DNA of 64,000 nucleotides, from positions 1 through 64,000 of the forward strand of contig JAJQHJ010000016.1 of NCBI GenBank assembly GCA_021199795.1. Direction: 5' to 3'. The position numbers and the translations under genes are program-made. How positions within the stretch are numbered: position 1 is the stretch's first letter; every line of letters begins with the position of its first letter. The stretch comes from Oscillospiraceae bacterium (GTDB lineage Bacteria > Bacillota > Clostridia > Oscillospirales > Ruminococcaceae). A model generated the notes under the pieces. It saw only the letters and a program-made list of their open reading frames with translations. It was not told the DNA's origin and did not search any database. Of the stretch, positions 1 to 9,529 are shown piece after piece.

Positions 1-179
1 ACTACGAGTAATAGATAGGATTGAAGATTCTGGCGTGATGAGACGTGCGGGCGGACGGCTTGGAGTGTGCCGGTTTCTTGGAGATAGAGGAGAGAGGTTC
101 TTGCAAATGAACTTGGAGTGTAGATGATGCGGGAGGAGGAGACGTAGGAGTTGGTGAAGAGGGTATTTGACTTATTCAT
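1..179 (-). CDS. AraC-type transcriptional regulator, N-terminal fragment (runs off left edge)
   Basis: From the ATG at 177-179 the reverse strand stays open for 59 codons to the window edge. The visible residues include SFARTSLLYLQETGTL followed by RPHVSSRQNLQSY, which resemble the N-terminal sensor part of clostridial AraC-family regulators. The DNA-binding HTH region would lie outside the window. The ATG overlaps the TGA of the preceding gene as ATGA, so translation is probably coupled. No strong Shine-Dalgarno sequence is visible. The family call rests on a short stretch from memory of the family and is an inference. Confidence 0.55.
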   Translation of the reverse strand, partial: MNKSNTLFTNSYVSSSRIIYTPSSFARTSLLYLQETGTLQAVRPHVSSRQNLQSYLLLV

Positions 180-658
180 TGGATATCAAAATCATCCCAA
201 CTATGCGACATCTGTGCAAGTGTGGCGAGTGCATACTGTATATTCTTTTTTAAGTTGCTATCTATTCCTTTAGGCATAAGGAGATTACCGTGATATCTAT
301 TATCCTGATACTCGTTGTCTTCTCGTGCTTCTTCTGGTCTTCTTTCATATTTCATCTTGCCAGTCTTAATATAACAGTTCATATACTGTTCCATGTATAC
401 CCTGTTAACAACGCAATAGCCTGCCTTAAACTGTCGATCCTCACAACCCACTTTGTGCCTGCTTCCGAGGTTGTATAACGCACCCTCGTCGTCATTCCAA
501 TTAATCGACAATTCAAGAAGATCCTCATCACGTTCCTTATTTTCCCGGAAGAGAAAAGCAGCAGCTGTAACAAAACCCTCATCAGTAATACAATTTGAGC
601 TTGACAATCCTCTATAGAATTCGTTCGGATACTCTACTACCGATTCATCTTCTACCAC
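176..658 (-). CDS. hypothetical protein (160 aa)
   Basis: An open frame with a GTG start preceded by AAGGTGGG at a normal distance. The protein is acidic and charged, with no signal peptide or membrane segment, and ends in SHSWDDFDIQ. I do not recognise a family. It follows another unknown gene by 37 bp on the same strand and overlaps the AraC-like start by 4 bp, so it sits in the same transcription unit downstream of the polysaccharide genes. Function unknown. Confidence 0.65.
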   Translation of the reverse strand: MVEDESVVEYPNEFYRGLSSSNCITDEGFVTAAAFLFRENKERDEDLLELSINWNDDEGALYNLGSRHKVGCEDRQFKAGYCVVNRVYMEQYMNCYIKTGKMKYERRPEEAREDNEYQDNRYHGNLLMPKGIDSNLKKNIQYALATLAQMSHSWDDFDIQ

Positions 659-695
659 CTATAACCCACCTTTTTATGTAACAATAAATCGCACC

Positions 696-1265
696 TTATC
701 TTATCAGCATTACTGCGGTATTCAAAATAAGATTTGCTTGTTCGGTCAACTTTTCTGGTCTAATTTTTATAACGCTGTTTCCAAATTCGCCTTCTTCATT
801 GTTTACCATAACCATACCCCAGTAATTTCCGTCTTTCTTACTGAATGAAAAGTACATCTGGAAGTAATTAAAAACCCAATCAATTACAACCTCTGTTTCT
901 GAACATTCACTAACAATAAGTTTTGATAAAATCAAGTTTTCAAGCTTTGACTGACGATAAGCATGAATCATTACTGTCTTTAATGCGCTTAAAAAACTGC
1001 CAACTTCACTATTTTCATAAACGGCTCGTGGAAGCTTACAGAAAATATCCAGTTCTGCTGGCAGGCTTGGGCTATACTCTGGAATCAATCCATTAACGGT
1101 ATCAGCAACCTTGCCGTAACTCAAAGATGTATATGTGCTTTCTACAATTTTTTTGGTATAGTTCTTTATAGCTGGCATTAAGTCATCTTGCGTACTTGAT
1201 GCGGGAAGTACATCATCAGAACCACAGAATGACGTTCCACAATAAGTTTGTCCAGTTTTCGGCAT
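696..1265 (-). CDS. hypothetical protein (189 aa)
   Basis: The ATG start has GAGG about 8 nt upstream. The predicted protein is soluble, with a low-complexity N-terminus and a C-terminal half (VIDWVFNYFQMYFSFSKKDG, then VIKIRPEKLTEQANLIL) that looks like a mixed alpha/beta domain. I do not recognise the family. It lies 34 bp downstream of the TIGR04255-type gene, and the two look like a functional pair of accessory genes. It could be a partner of that protein, but nothing in the sequence proves this. Confidence 0.65.
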   Translation of the reverse strand: MPKTGQTYCGTSFCGSDDVLPASSTQDDLMPAIKNYTKKIVESTYTSLSYGKVADTVNGLIPEYSPSLPAELDIFCKLPRAVYENSEVGSFLSALKTVMIHAYRQSKLENLILSKLIVSECSETEVVIDWVFNYFQMYFSFSKKDGNYWGMVMVNNEEGEFGNSVIKIRPEKLTEQANLILNTAVMLIR

Positions 1266-1299
1266 ATTGCAATCCTCACTTCTCTACCTGTAACCGCCT

Positions 1300-2070
1300 T
1301 TATTGCTCCAGCTTTATTTCTTCAGGTTCCATAGCTTCATGTAAGACTTCCGTAATTGCACTCATGATAAAATTAGTAGATTTTTCGTGGAGCTTATTCG
1401 CGACATCCATCATCTCGCCCTTTTCGATCTTTGCAAGCGTGAAGTAATCACAATCGATAAGGAAAGATACCTCGTCTTCACCATTAACACGAACCAGCTC
1501 AAAATGCGTTTTTATTCGAGTATTATCTCCATTATCAAATTCTGCTGCACTCGCAAAAGACTGCGTCTTATCCTCATCATAAGAAGTCATTACTCCAAGA
1601 ATATGTGGCTGAATCAGTTCATTCCACTTCTTATCTTCCAGTCCTAAATGGCTCTTTGTTATAGCATCTTCATATCTCAGCCCTACGCGAGAATAAAAAG
1701 TTGGGCGGTATACTTCTTCAAACGCTTTAACAATAAATGTAATACGATCTCTAAAATCTTCCCACTGAGTATAACTCGCTGTGGAAAGAGCAATGAAATT
1801 CGGAGTCAGATTTATTTTATAGTTTTCATCCGCTGACGTGAAAGAATAGTTTTTATTTTGTCTGCTAATCGGGGTTGGCTTACCATTTGCGAAAACTACA
1901 TCTCCTACCGATTCTATCGCCTCTTCATAATAGGGATAGACTTCTCTAATTTTTTCCTGAAACTCTTCAGGCGGATTAGCTCCAACTTTCAATATAGTAG
2001 GAAACCTCAGCTGAAAAATCACTTCAATCAAGGGGCTTTTCTTGTACCTTACTCTTTTTGTTTTATCCAT
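1300..2070 (-). CDS. TIGR04255 family protein
   Basis: The 256-aa protein begins MDKTKRVRYKKSPLIEVIFQ, the opening typical of the sporadically distributed TIGR04255 family (RYxxPPIxEAxxxxRF-like). It continues with the family's length and strand-rich layout. I prefer the ATG at 2070 over the longer frame to 2091 because AAGGAG lies 9 nt before it. The family's biochemical role is not established. Such genes occur patchily and in accessory regions, which fits the position at the downstream end of a capsule locus. Confidence 0.7.
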   Translation of the reverse strand: MDKTKRVRYKKSPLIEVIFQLRFPTILKVGANPPEEFQEKIREVYPYYEEAIESVGDVVFANGKPTPISRQNKNYSFTSADENYKINLTPNFIALSTASYTQWEDFRDRITFIVKAFEEVYRPTFYSRVGLRYEDAITKSHLGLEDKKWNELIQPHILGVMTSYDEDKTQSFASAAEFDNGDNTRIKTHFELVRVNGEDEVSFLIDCDYFTLAKIEKGEMMDVANKLHEKSTNFIMSAITEVLHEAMEPEEIKLEQ

Positions 2071-2112
2071 GATCATTATCTCCTTACACAAGTAAGCATT
2101 ATGTAGTGTATC

Positions 2113-3336
2113 CTATACGATATTGTACTTTTTAAGCAATTCTAATCTACGCTCTGCAGTATTCCAGCTTTCTGTATAGCGAACCTTATCTTTCTTTTTC
2201 AGATACCTTCCTACTCTCTTAAACCATTCAACGGGAAGTAGATAGGGCTTATCTGCCAAATACGGTCGCAAAGTAAGCCATGTTTTCCACGAAAGAAATA
2301 CCATGTGTAACATATCTACTGCCCTATTTCTCTTCATACTCTTCAAATTTCCGTCATTAACTGCCATGCTCATGAAAGCACCTGCGCCTGAATCCTCTTT
2401 AGTTGAGTTTCCAAATACTCCCATCTGAAACATATCGTCAAGCAAGTCATCCGGACACGTTGGATGCCCCGTCTCTGTTAGCTTGAAGCCAAGGTACAGA
2501 TTGCCAACAACAATCATATCTGAGAAAAATGACTCTGCTCCAACATTTCTCAGTCCGTTGCGAATATACTCCCAGTCAATAGAATCATAGTATTTTTCCG
2601 CATAAAGCAGAGCATCAAGCATCAATCTGATTCCAAATCCTCTACTTATAAAATGTTTGAACGCATGAAAAATAAGGAACAGAAGATTATCTGTAGGTGC
2701 CATCGTTCTGAGCAAAACTCCATCGACCAAAATCTCTTCTGTTCTTGAGAACACATCAAGAAACCAATTATTCATATTCAAACGAATATTGTCACTGGTG
2801 CCAAAAGGGTTGATATGCAGTTCAATCACCAAACCAGTATCAGGATTCGTAAAAGTAACCTCCTGCATATGACTTAAGGAAGCATCAAACTTCTTATCCT
2901 CTTTTATATATCCAGCATTCGTAAGAATTTCTTCAGCTATATCGTAGTTCTCCTTTTCTATCAGCAAATCCTCATCACCAGAGGCTCGAAAATCTTGACC
3001 ATCTTTGTAAAGAGAACGACACACAATACCTTTCATCACAATCGGTGGTTCACCTACTTTGATGAAAGCTCGGTATAGGTCTAGGAAAGCATCCGTCTTC
3101 TGAATCTGTAGAGACATTGCGGCTGTTGCTCTGACAAATAAATCAGGGCGGGCTTCATCATATTCAGCAAAAGTGTCATACCGTGCTGCTGCATTATATA
3201 CAAGAGGAAAGAGATTCTGCTTGGAAGCAATTGATAATATTTCAGACCAATTGGGAGTGACTAAAGATGACATATGCAACGTCGGGTGCATGGTGTCTTT
3301 TAAAATTGTTATAAAATTCTGTTCCTGAGTATTCAT
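2113..3336 (-). CDS. nucleotidyltransferase-fold protein (PF14907 type)
   Basis: This 407-aa protein carries the motif MKGIVCRSLYKDGQDFRAS followed by GDEDLLI (around residues 100-125). It matches the LKG...YxxxxxRxxxDxDLL pattern of the uncharacterised nucleotidyltransferase family PF14907. The rest is alpha-helical, as usual for the family. Relatives often sit in polysaccharide or peptide-modification loci, and here the gene is the last clear member of the capsule operon. It may transfer a nucleotide or phosphosugar group, but the substrate cannot be read from sequence. No signal peptide is seen, so it is probably cytoplasmic. Confidence 0.7.
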   Translation of the reverse strand: MNTQEQNFITILKDTMHPTLHMSSLVTPNWSEILSIASKQNLFPLVYNAAARYDTFAEYDEARPDLFVRATAAMSLQIQKTDAFLDLYRAFIKVGEPPIVMKGIVCRSLYKDGQDFRASGDEDLLIEKENYDIAEEILTNAGYIKEDKKFDASLSHMQEVTFTNPDTGLVIELHINPFGTSDNIRLNMNNWFLDVFSRTEEILVDGVLLRTMAPTDNLLFLIFHAFKHFISRGFGIRLMLDALLYAEKYYDSIDWEYIRNGLRNVGAESFFSDMIVVGNLYLGFKLTETGHPTCPDDLLDDMFQMGVFGNSTKEDSGAGAFMSMAVNDGNLKSMKRNRAVDMLHMVFLSWKTWLTLRPYLADKPYLLPVEWFKRVGRYLKKKDKVRYTESWNTAERRLELLKKYNIV

Positions 3337-3442
3337 ACGGTTCTTTTTATTCGATTAGCTTATTATTCTACCTGAATCATCAGCAAGCAATATTATTAAA
3401 GGCAAATAGTGACCAATCTATATCTAATTTTTAAAAGTTTTA

Positions 3443-4205
3443 TTAGCTTTCATAAAAGCCGAACTCGTCAGCAAGACCTTCGCTAATATTTATCTTAGGG
3501 CGTAGTGTCAATTCAACTTTCCTTTTCCAATTCAAATCTCCACCATTCAGCATAGAATGATTGTCACCAGTATTTCTCACGTAAATTGTAGTAGGAAAAG
3601 GCATACGTGCTAAAGACCGCCCATGTTCTTTAAGATAGTTAGGGATCATTCTATGTGACTTCCTACAAATCCATATATCATCGGGCTGTCATCCCACAGA
3701 TTTTCAGGCATTCTGTCAGGCAAATCTTCCACTGAATAATTGACTATCGAGCACGAACCACAAATTCTATGTAATGCTGCTAACTTTTTCACATAGTCAA
3801 AGCCGTCATTGTACGCATAGCCATATGAACTAAGGAAGCCGTTTTCGTTCGGATGATAATTGACATATTCTGCGATTCGATTTGAAATCAAATCGTCAGA
3901 ATCGACCATCATCGTGTACCCCCCTCATACTCACGAATCCTGTTTGCAATCATGGATACTTTCCACCCCTTATCAAGTAACATTTCTTTGCGATTTGTAG
4001 GTGTTGGGGCATCAGAAATTAAGAATTCGACTCTGTTATCATACTCGTGCGCTAATTTTGGTTTATCGTGACAAGCCACGAATATTCTGAAGTCAGGATC
4101 TGTCTGACTGTACACAGAGTTCAAAGTTCTGTTAAAAACTCTCTCGACATTTTTCCAGTCGTTTGATGCAGCTTTTGATCTTAAAGGTATTCCGAAATAA
4201 ATCAT
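3443..4205 (-). pseudogene. GT-A (family 2-like) glycosyltransferase, split by two frameshifts
   Basis: Three consecutive open frames (3909-4205, 3646-3912, 3443-3649) read together as one GT-A glycosyltransferase. The parts are an N-terminal half with NRTLNSVYSQTDPDFRIFVA, a middle piece starting MMVDSDDLIS (the DxD metal/nucleotide-sugar site), and a C-terminal piece with TTIYVRNTGDNHS typical of this group. Each junction is a +1 shift at an ATGA stop-start overlap. At the first, one extra G in the G6 run (C6 at 3919-3924 on the plus strand) would restore EGGYTMMVDSDD. The second lies near 3650. It may be a decayed gene, a sequence error, or a switchable gene. As given, it cannot make a normal enzyme. 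Confidence 0.75.
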
Positions 4206-4275
4206 AATTTTCTCCTTTTTCAGTATAGTATTTTATGTGTAAAATACTCTCCTTTATAACAAATTCCCACTATGT

Positions 4276-5677
4276 CTACTTGCGCCTATGCAACATTCTG
4301 TTTAGTATTTCTTTTATCATATCACGATTTGCAATTAAGAAAACTACTCCTGCAAAAAGCAAATTGAGAATGTCTGTTAGTAACGAATAGTTCACGTAAG
4401 TTACACACACAACAATAATATAAGCAAATATAAGTGGAATCAAAGATCTGCTAAACCTAAAAGATACTTCCTTTCTCAAAAGATACATTCTTGAGAAAGT
4501 AATAACTACATTAGAAATAAAAGTTGAACATACAGCCGCATAAAGTCCTATAAAGTGCACAAGACCAAGGTGAATTACGATATTAACAACAGCCCCAATC
4601 ATTGTTGTTGCGCCATTAGCTTTCGGATGCTTCATACTAATCTGAATGCCGCCAAAAAACTGTGATAAACTTGAAAAAATAACTGATGTTACTAGGATCG
4701 GAACATATGAATAACCTGAACTATATTTGGAATCAAATATCCAATTGAAAAAGATAAAATTACACGAAATAATCCCGCCGCAAAGGGGTATCAATAGAAA
4801 ACACATTTTATTCAGTATTTTATTGTAATACGTATCTCTTTCGGCTGAATTTACCATATCAGTTGCAGATTCCTGCCATGATATACTGAATACGCTAAAA
4901 ATTGCTGAAGCAAAGTTTGGTATCTTGCAAGCCAAAGCATAAATTCCATTATAGGTCGCACCTAAGAACAGATTTATAATAGATCTGTCAGAAACATTAA
5001 TTATCCACCAAGATATACTGTTAGGGATCAACCCGTACGAATATGAAATCAGTTCTTTTACACCAGCAAAGCTAATACTTTTAAACTTAAAGTACTGTTT
5101 GAAGTTTGTGAACAGAATTACAGCAAGATCGCCAGCCAAAAAGCCAACAGCATAGCCCCAAATGAGACCTGCCAAACCCATTTTTAAAAAGAATACAAAT
5201 ATTGTCGAGGCGGCAAATATGCAAAGTGTCGAAAATGCTGTACAAAATGAATAAATATTAAGTCTACGCGTAGCCCGCATATAGCCTTGTAAATAATTAT
5301 TTAAAATCTCTCCAAATGCCATAAAGAAGAAAGGGATTGCAAGGGTCCAGCCAGTAATGAATCTTATTGCGACAAGAATGATAGCCAAAATTATGGAGTT
5401 TGTTAAAACAATAGCTAGACCATTAGAGATATATGGACTCTTTTCACCAGGACTATCCCTATCGACTCCATATCTGAACACTGCTTCACTGCACGCCAGT
5501 GTAACAATAGGAACCATCAATGTAACATACGTAGCAAAAAGATCGTATCTTCCGTAATCCTCTGTAGTTAACCATCGGCTGAACAGAGGAATCATCACAA
5601 ATTGTAAACCTTTGTTTATAAACGTTCCTATCGCCAAAAGTATTGTATTATTTGCCAAATTGCTTTTTTTTGTTCAT
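4276..5677 (-). CDS. Wzx-type polysaccharide flippase, start shifted at an A8 tract
   Basis: A polytopic membrane protein (about 12-14 hydrophobic segments) of the MATE/MVF-type oligosaccharide flippase family, with the usual motif order near the N-terminus (PLFSRWLTTEDYGRYDLF). It would move lipid-linked repeat units across the membrane. The frame that continues through the gene begins only at a TTG (5658). The well-placed ATG at 5677, behind GAGGAGAGG, is out of frame by one base across a run of eight A (T8 at 5664-5671). With seven A it would read MNKKSNLANNTILLAIGTF, the normal opening of this family, for 466 aa. As written the ATG frame stops after 9 codons. Confidence 0.85.
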
Positions 5678-5717
5678 ATGTCCTCTCCTCACTGATGTGT
5701 ACTTTTAAATGGAACTA

Positions 5718-6842
5718 TTATAACAATGCCCGGATATATTCATACAATCTTGCATCCAGGGTTGTTGGATCCTCAGTATTTCGGCAGAAAGAGTTTAAAT
5801 TCGCATCAAATGTCAAATCGATCTGCAAATCTAAAAGCTTATTTATCTCGTTCGTAAACGAGGCATTTCCAAATTCCTTAACGATAAAAGGTATTTCAAA
5901 AGCTGGTGAGTTATAGCTAAACCCATATATGTTGCACTCCGACTTAAATTCAGACGCCAAACCAGTAGCGTCATATTCAGGATCATTATTTTGCAGTGCA
6001 AATGAATGTTCCATGTCAAGACTATATGATAAAGCCTGTCTAAATTTCAAAGTGTTAAAAAAGAGGTGCTCAGGGTATCTCATATGAATTAAAGCAAATG
6101 CATAAATACTAAAATTATGATATCCTTCTTCCTTGTATTTACAACTTGGCTTACGACAAGCTCTTAGCAGAACCTGCTTCCAGTATATAATTTCAGATTT
6201 TCCCCTCGCTTTTATTGATCCATTTACGATTGCAAAATGATGTATTAACCCACCTTTGTACAGCCGAAAACTCGTTGAACAATGATCCAGAAAAGAGAGA
6301 ACCTCCTTTTCAATTTGAGTATTATTTTTGTAGGAACAAATCTGAGCACCAGAAGCCGCAAACCAAAGCTGGTGATTAAAAGTATTATCAACGCCCAAAA
6401 TACTTCCGTCAACCTCTTGTCTGATCCAAAGTCCAGCATTATAATCGAACTTCTGCGAATTAAAAGCCTTGACAGCTGCGTTATAGTATTGTTCGTCTTT
6501 TAATATCTTAGTTGCTTCAATCAAGCCCTCAATTGCCCATGAAATTCCTATAGTTCCATTAATTTTGTCTTTACCATTTTTATTTCTGCATAAAAAAGTT
6601 CCATTTTCTAGCTGAAGAGCAACTAAGTTATTTGCAAGAATTTCTATTGCTTTGATGTAGTCCAAATTTCCAGTTTGCCGAAATTCATACTCAAATATAA
6701 AAATCCAATGGGAAGAAACCCGTATCTCCGTTTCAGGATCATAATAGGGTCCGTTATGCCCACCTTTAATGCTTTTATCCCTTAGTACTACTTGACATTT
6801 TTCTGAAGCAATAGATTCAATTATAGGCAGTATCTTATTCAT
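5718..6842 (-). CDS. alpha/alpha-toroid (six-hairpin glycosidase-like) protein in capsule locus
   Basis: The 374-aa protein has no signal peptide. It is built from repeated helical hairpins with aromatic/glycine turns (HWIFIFEYEFRQTGNLDYI, GISWAIEGLIEATKIL, NHQLWFAASGAQICSY), the look of (alpha/alpha)6 toroids such as six-hairpin glycosidases or uronyl hydrolases/epimerases. No exact family or catalytic residue is assigned. Its place between the polymerase and flippase genes suggests it acts on the same glycan or its precursor. A role in uronic-acid chemistry would fit the UDP-glucose dehydrogenase in the operon, but this is inference. Confidence 0.55.
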   Translation of the reverse strand: MNKILPIIESIASEKCQVVLRDKSIKGGHNGPYYDPETEIRVSSHWIFIFEYEFRQTGNLDYIKAIEILANNLVALQLENGTFLCRNKNGKDKINGTIGISWAIEGLIEATKILKDEQYYNAAVKAFNSQKFDYNAGLWIRQEVDGSILGVDNTFNHQLWFAASGAQICSYKNNTQIEKEVLSFLDHCSTSFRLYKGGLIHHFAIVNGSIKARGKSEIIYWKQVLLRACRKPSCKYKEEGYHNFSIYAFALIHMRYPEHLFFNTLKFRQALSYSLDMEHSFALQNNDPEYDATGLASEFKSECNIYGFSYNSPAFEIPFIVKEFGNASFTNEINKLLDLQIDLTFDANLNSFCRNTEDPTTLDARLYEYIRALL

Positions 6843-6912
6843 TGTACTTCCTCCTTGTTTTACAAATAAAGGCTTTCATCTTTTTGAGTGCAATATCAAT
6901 AAGATTTAGCCT

Positions 6913-8116
6913 TTAATACTCATGTAATTTCGGCAAATACTCGTAAGAATCTATTTTATAAATTGAATTTAAGCCGGATGATATTAGCATTAACAATAGC
7001 ATATCCAAGTATCCAGTATTAACAAACGGTTCAAAACTCCACATTATAAAATAGCCAATAAAAACAATGGTTAGTGCATTGCTCAAACGATTCTTTTGCC
7101 TATCCATTCTCTTTATATCAACGGCAACAATCACCAATTGTATAAGTAGCTGGACAATGCCACCTCTGAAAAGCAAATCAAGATAGTAATTATGAGCACT
7201 CGAAGGCTCCAAATTTCCCATAGAAGCATAAGACCATATATCAACATCATATCCATATCCAAATATAGGCTTATTGACGATATTTATAAGCACAGCATTC
7301 CAGATTGTAGTCCGACCGGTGAACGTCATGTCTTTATGGAACACATTGACAATGATAGCCTCAAAGATGCCAAAACTGTTTCCTAACACAAGCACAAGGG
7401 TGATAACCAGAGACAGTATGAACACATTTCTCATATTAAAAAAAGTTGGAAGATTTCTTTTAGAAAAAACAAATAATAGTACCAGTACAACGCCAATTCC
7501 GACCATTGATGTGTTCGACCACGTTAGGCATACAGTAATAAAAGCTAAAATGCCGGATATATACGTTCTCCAACCTAAGTGACCTTTTTCTTTAATATCA
7601 ACAATGACTGCATATGCAATTGTTGGTAATAGAAATCGTCCAGCAGCGTTATTATGTCCAATAAAGAAATACAGTTCATCTTTGTAAGTATAAAGACCAG
7701 ATGGGAAGAAAACAACTGTAGCAAAGTTTATTATTGCGAAAATATAGTGAATCCAAAATAATGCCTTTATAATTTTATATCTGCCTTCCGAATCACTCAC
7801 TTCGTAATATGCACACACAGCAATTACAGGTGCTGAATATCGAACTGCACTCATCATGCTTCCATCAGATACAGCAGTTACAGCTATCAATTCTATGTAC
7901 AGTAACACAATAAGAATAAAGACTAAACTTGGACGTCGTTTTATTTTAGATAACGAAAATAACAGAAGTACTCCTGCAAACAAATAAGTAGCAAAGCTGA
8001 TTAGAGTTTTGATGCTTTGGAACTCAGAAAAATACCCAGGAGAAAAAAAACACCCACAATGTACAAACCAAAAAGAATACTTTTTTATCTATTAACAATT
8101 TTTTTGTATAACTCAT
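6913..8116 (-). CDS. Wzy-type polysaccharide polymerase / O-antigen ligase family, frameshifted near start
   Basis: The open frame 6913-7983 encodes a multi-membrane protein with the Wzy_C signature (GRTTIWNAVL, PIFGYGYD, SAHNYYLDLLFRGG), so it probably polymerises the repeat unit at the outer face of the membrane. The frame lacks a good start. A proper ATG with AGGAG lies at 8114-8116 and encodes MSYTKKLLIDKKVFFLVCTL, but stops after about 30 codons. Removing one base from a run of eight T (A8 at 8043-8050 on the plus strand) joins it in frame through FFSPGYFSEFQSIKTLISF to the rest, giving 400 aa. As written the gene is off unless slippage occurs. Confidence 0.8.
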
Positions 8117-8235
8117 GGTGCTTCTCCTAGCTATCAATCTATCAATCAATATTATTTTTAAATAATCAGAGTCCTTTGACATCATCCTCAGATATCGTAG
8201 AGCCTCATCTTTCTCATTACGATTTCTGCGATAAT

Positions 8236-9423
8236 TTACGACAACCTTGCTAATAATTCAGGATCAATATTGTTTTCGATAAGGCTCATATAATGTTCTG
8301 AAGCTTTTTCTTCGGTATAATAACTCATTGTTTCTTTTGCAGCACTCACGTATCTTTCCCTTTCCTCTAAACTCATATTTGCAATTTTCAGGATAGCATT
8401 TGATATTTCATCAATGCTATCAGGAGAAACCAAAATCCCGTTTACCCCATCTTTAACGATACCGTCGATGCCTTCTCCCCGACTTCCTACAACAATACAT
8501 CCACATGCCATGGCTTCTAAATATACTAGTCCCAAAGTCTCGTTCACACTTGTCATGCAAAAGACATCTGCCTGATACATTGCATCAAATATTTCATTTC
8601 TCGGTCTTGTCCCATAGAAAGTATATTGGTCGTCATTCAAGCATGAATTACAAAGCTCTTTCAAACTTTCTTCAAAATCACCTTCTCCATATATCTCCAA
8701 TTTGAAGTTTACAGAAGAGCTAACTTTGCTAAGTGCGCGAATCAAATAATCAAGTCTCTTTCTCTTAATTAGTTTGCCCACATAGAGAATAACAAGCTTG
8801 TCATCGTTTCTGCTCATCCTTGTCTTTTCAGGAATATCAACCCCTGAGTATACAATCTCATCCTTAACAGATGTGAAATTTCTCGCTCTATCACGAATAG
8901 ATGACGAACGAGCATATAAAGATGAATATGTTGATTCCATCATTCCTACAACATTTCTATGTTTGCTCATTATTTGAACATCTGATTCATGCAAAACTCC
9001 AATCATTGGAACATCAAGTTTTAAGTACTTCCATATATCCACTGTTGCTGATGGAACATGAGACACACAAACATCGGGAGTAAAATCGCTCTCTTTTAAA
9101 TATCTATCTATAAAATTTGCAACTTTTTTGGAGGTACCAGACCCAATATTCCAGAGACTTTTTAAATATAAAATCACCTTACACAAGGCAACATCTACTC
9201 CATCACAGTTATAAAAATATTCATTTGAAGATACCTCATCTCCCTTATATCGAATTTGTGCAGTTAATTTTTTTAATATGTTCTGCCTGTATATGAAAAT
9301 CACCTTAACCTGATGTCCGAAGTCAACTAGTGGTTTCACCAGATAATGTACTGCCTCCGTATCATGAAACAATTCCGGGTGTCCATCTATTTTATATATA
9401 GTTGTTACGATTAATATCTTCAT
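8236..9423 (-). CDS. glycosyltransferase family 4 (GT-B)
   Basis: A 395-aa GT-B enzyme. The N-terminal Rossmann half starts MKILIVTTIYKIDGHPELF. The C-terminal half has KLVILYVGKLIKRKRLDYLI and the donor-binding stretch NETLGLVYLEAMACGCIVVG with the EX7E-like pattern of GT4. It adds a sugar from a nucleotide-sugar donor to the lipid-linked repeat unit in the cytoplasm. I chose the ATG at 9423 because AGGAGG lies 6 nt upstream; the longer frame to 9444 has no such site. It lies within the capsule operon. Confidence 0.88.
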   Translation of the reverse strand: MKILIVTTIYKIDGHPELFHDTEAVHYLVKPLVDFGHQVKVIFIYRQNILKKLTAQIRYKGDEVSSNEYFYNCDGVDVALCKVILYLKSLWNIGSGTSKKVANFIDRYLKESDFTPDVCVSHVPSATVDIWKYLKLDVPMIGVLHESDVQIMSKHRNVVGMMESTYSSLYARSSSIRDRARNFTSVKDEIVYSGVDIPEKTRMSRNDDKLVILYVGKLIKRKRLDYLIRALSKVSSSVNFKLEIYGEGDFEESLKELCNSCLNDDQYTFYGTRPRNEIFDAMYQADVFCMTSVNETLGLVYLEAMACGCIVVGSRGEGIDGIVKDGVNGILVSPDSIDEISNAILKIANMSLEERERYVSAAKETMSYYTEEKASEHYMSLIENNIDPELLARLS

Positions 9424-9529
9424 TACTATCCTCCTCAGCTTCATCTTATCTATAATATTATAACTTCTATATTACCATAACCGCATTTGAGCAATACTCC
9501 TACAAAAGCGAAAGCTGATAATAATGCTC

